Below, in pieces: positions 63,501 to 64,000 of a stretch of DNA of 64,000 nucleotides (the first letter of the stretch is position 1; the number at the start of each line of letters is the position of its first letter). Below the pieces are notes generated by a model, which saw nothing but the letters and a program-made list of their open reading frames with translations, was not told the origin of the DNA and ran no database searches. The DNA is from Myxococcales bacterium. Lineage in GTDB: Bacteria; Myxococcota_A; Bradymonadia; UBA7976; UBA1532. The stretch covers positions 124,001 to 188,000 of the forward strand of contig JACKDP010000002.1 of NCBI GenBank assembly GCA_020633435.1, written 5' to 3'. The translations under genes and the position numbers were made by a program.

Positions 63501-64000
63501 TCAAGGCCACGCTCATCGGCCAGACGGTGCACTCGTTCTTCGAGCGCCGGCTCATCATCGCGCCCACCCTGCGCGTCGGCGGCGTGATCACCGACCGCCG
63601 CGAGGCCGATCTGCCCGGCGACTTCCTCTACAAGGCCGGCGGCGACAGCGTGGCGCTGCCGGTGCGCGGCTACGCCGACGCCTCCATCGAGGCCTGCCGC
63701 GCCCGCGACATCGACCCGTTCTGCGTCGACGTCTTCGATCCTGAGGATGAGGATCGCGAGCTGCCCTTCACCGTGGGGGGCCGCGCGATGGTGTCGGGCA
63801 GCCTGGAGCTGCGCTGGCCGACGTTCCTGCTGGACGACTTCTGGTTCGCCGCCTTCGTCGACGTGGGCGCCGTCGCCATCCAGTGGGATCGCATCACCGA
63901 CGACGACATCTTCCCCAGCGTGGGCGGGGGCTTGCGCTGGCTCGTCACCGGCCAGATCCCCCTGCGCCTGGACGTGGGGGTGCCCCTGCGGGCCACCGCT
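60515..64000 (+). CDS. Omp85-family outer membrane assembly protein (TamA/BamA-like), runs off window
   Basis: The first 1162 codons of an outer-membrane protein, open to the last base. A signal peptide (RALLALLLLLGVAWAQ) is followed by an acidic Glu/Ala/Pro linker and a basic RRRGRRGGRDRGG patch. About seven POTRA-type repeats come next, ending at points such as VRVREG, QIDEG, ELSEG, DITPG and VVVEEG. The C-terminal part is the start of the 16-strand barrel with RDNSLHPTRGWFASL and the L6 VRGY motif (VALPVRGYAD), the family's hallmark. BamA usually has five POTRAs and TamA three, so this is a long relative. It overlaps tamB by one base, favouring a TamA-like role. The barrel's final strands lie beyond the window. 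Confidence 0.9.
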   Translation, partial: MGRALLALLLLLGVAWAQPEVPDGGVFVPATEDEEADAGPPDEAPAEGEAVPEDGEAAPEAGAAPDEGGESGQRRRGRRGGRDRGGEGASRRDPRLEAIVEQFRPLQGRPVLGVSITCDFAECAAPERNTVLRQITRLDRGTPLRPEDVADAWLRLVSTGLFRDLRVDAAPRGAQVEVRFTGVWAVVITDLRIEYDRLQSRLYPQQFRSEIRKRLSFRKGSSFPPLQADGRFSPADQAEIDDQRARIADLYERQGYEGTEVEFLPEYHGENRKFVELVVRVHEGRQPEIGQVLVQGNQAFSYSRILAALSTGERVDFWRDLFGAFGLGRYAQRQFREELKGVEALYRSQGYVAARVRLEGTVQRRDGKVFPLVRVREGPRVTASFEGNESLDDEELAAVLTFEGTGAYDETEIASSIEAIKDLYQEIARYYVEVEASAERTPTDGVHVRFQIDEGPRVYVRAIELVGSKAIPLEELLAAMETKGVAPDGVINTFVASSGVLQDARVINDLLALRNLYYDQGFLGVRFRCADPRLDVATWTARRLQEIRPSDDFGPAMDPSWFAGRFDVWSEDPIRNRCFLVESDADPRLVTLHMELSEGPRTTVDRVAIDALLAGMDAEMRDEAFALLQTLGLVDDVRRPIKGAGLNPKKIQAIRSFVLRYFHREGYLQAEITPLCFSESGSARSHADCTTGRLYGAHIDRLQFDITPGPRSEVDGVLLRGNLLTKPAIIEHELLLSDRGALGTDALFRSQANLRSLGVFDSVSVTPIGRTENSTRYAHANPTTVNVVVEEGRYQIIDTVLGLQIASTPLSADELPVLYTAGISARDRNLLGRAVEGGVGFTHANRIDTPQDVSGDDASWEVGLFFKDRRLFGTRLDLTVEIPFEQGQTAQRDAYQQVFSAKTVVGYDFYNLSYPAEWGRGMRTTWTLEFHRERRRPLTRASERPPYDDFDNFLSLAPALTWERRDNSLHPTRGWFASLATEAVSSDFGIDPDVSFKATLIGQTVHSFFERRLIIAPTLRVGGVITDRREADLPGDFLYKAGGDSVALPVRGYADASIEACRARDIDPFCVDVFDPEDEDRELPFTVGGRAMVSGSLELRWPTFLLDDFWFAAFVDVGAVAIQWDRITDDDIFPSVGGGLRWLVTGQIPLRLDVGVPLRATA

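Noticed and set aside
60725..63532. A 935-codon minus-strand frame over the Omp85 gene
   Set aside because: Shadow of the POTRA region. The plus frame is open to the window end with a signal peptide and VRGY motif.

Overview
The window is very GC-rich (well above 70% by eye) and densely coded. About 42 protein genes are visible, most of them in tightly overlapping runs (ATGA, GTGA and TGATG junctions). I saw no rRNA, tRNA, insertion sequence, phage or CRISPR element. The gene style points to a Myxococcota or other delta-proteobacteria-like lineage. It is rich in lipoproteins with Asp/Gly/Pro linkers, kinase-fold proteins with zinc ribbons, PEGA, FHA, TPR, lamin-tail and FG-GAP proteins, and it carries a TamB-Omp85 outer-membrane assembly pair. 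That taxonomic placement is inference. Several genes carry 1-2 nt frame breaks in GC homopolymers or repeats, which looks more like a long-read or metagenome assembly than real decay.

Region 1 (1-11 kb). An isoaspartyl peptidase faces a minus-strand operon of a pentapeptide-repeat protein, an unknown frame-broken protein, a TPR-like protein, an unknown helical protein and an HExxH lipoprotein. Divergent from it, behind a good -35/-10 pair, is a plus-strand operon: FHA/coiled-coil protein, Ycf46-like AAA ATPase, DUF1257 (Ycf35-like), DUF2997, a long disordered repeat protein and a small unknown protein. This two-armed locus is the best candidate for an undescribed system in the window.

Region 2 (11-15.3 kb). 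RNase E/G has a fully recognisable catalytic core. Its very long acidic/basic repetitive tail is chopped by at least seven small indels.

Region 3 (15.3-31.6 kb). This holds a secreted metzincin lipoprotein with two small secreted proteins, a CaCA-type cation exchanger, a DUF4377 lipoprotein, glycerol kinase, and an ECF sigma/FecR-like/lipoprotein operon. It continues with a sphingosine-1-phosphate-lyase-like enzyme, a formylglycine-generating-enzyme-like protein and a MarR regulator, then a START-like protein with a lipoprotein, and an acylphosphatase/M23 peptidase operon.

Region 4 (31.7-54.7 kb). This region is dominated by envelope and signalling proteins. They include a 2119-residue lipoprotein with six lamin-tail domains and a terminal CxxCH heme motif, a 1282-residue Ig-like/FG-GAP lipoprotein, a TPR-PEGA protein, and a zinc-ribbon kinase-like membrane protein lacking the catalytic Asp. 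Further along are an FKBP isomerase, a degenerate CHAT-like TPR protein, a bestrophin-like channel, and a second zinc-ribbon pseudokinase fused to a beta-helix (frame-broken).

Region 5 (54.8-64 kb). RimO is followed by a TamB-like protein and a seven-POTRA Omp85 protein that runs off the window end.
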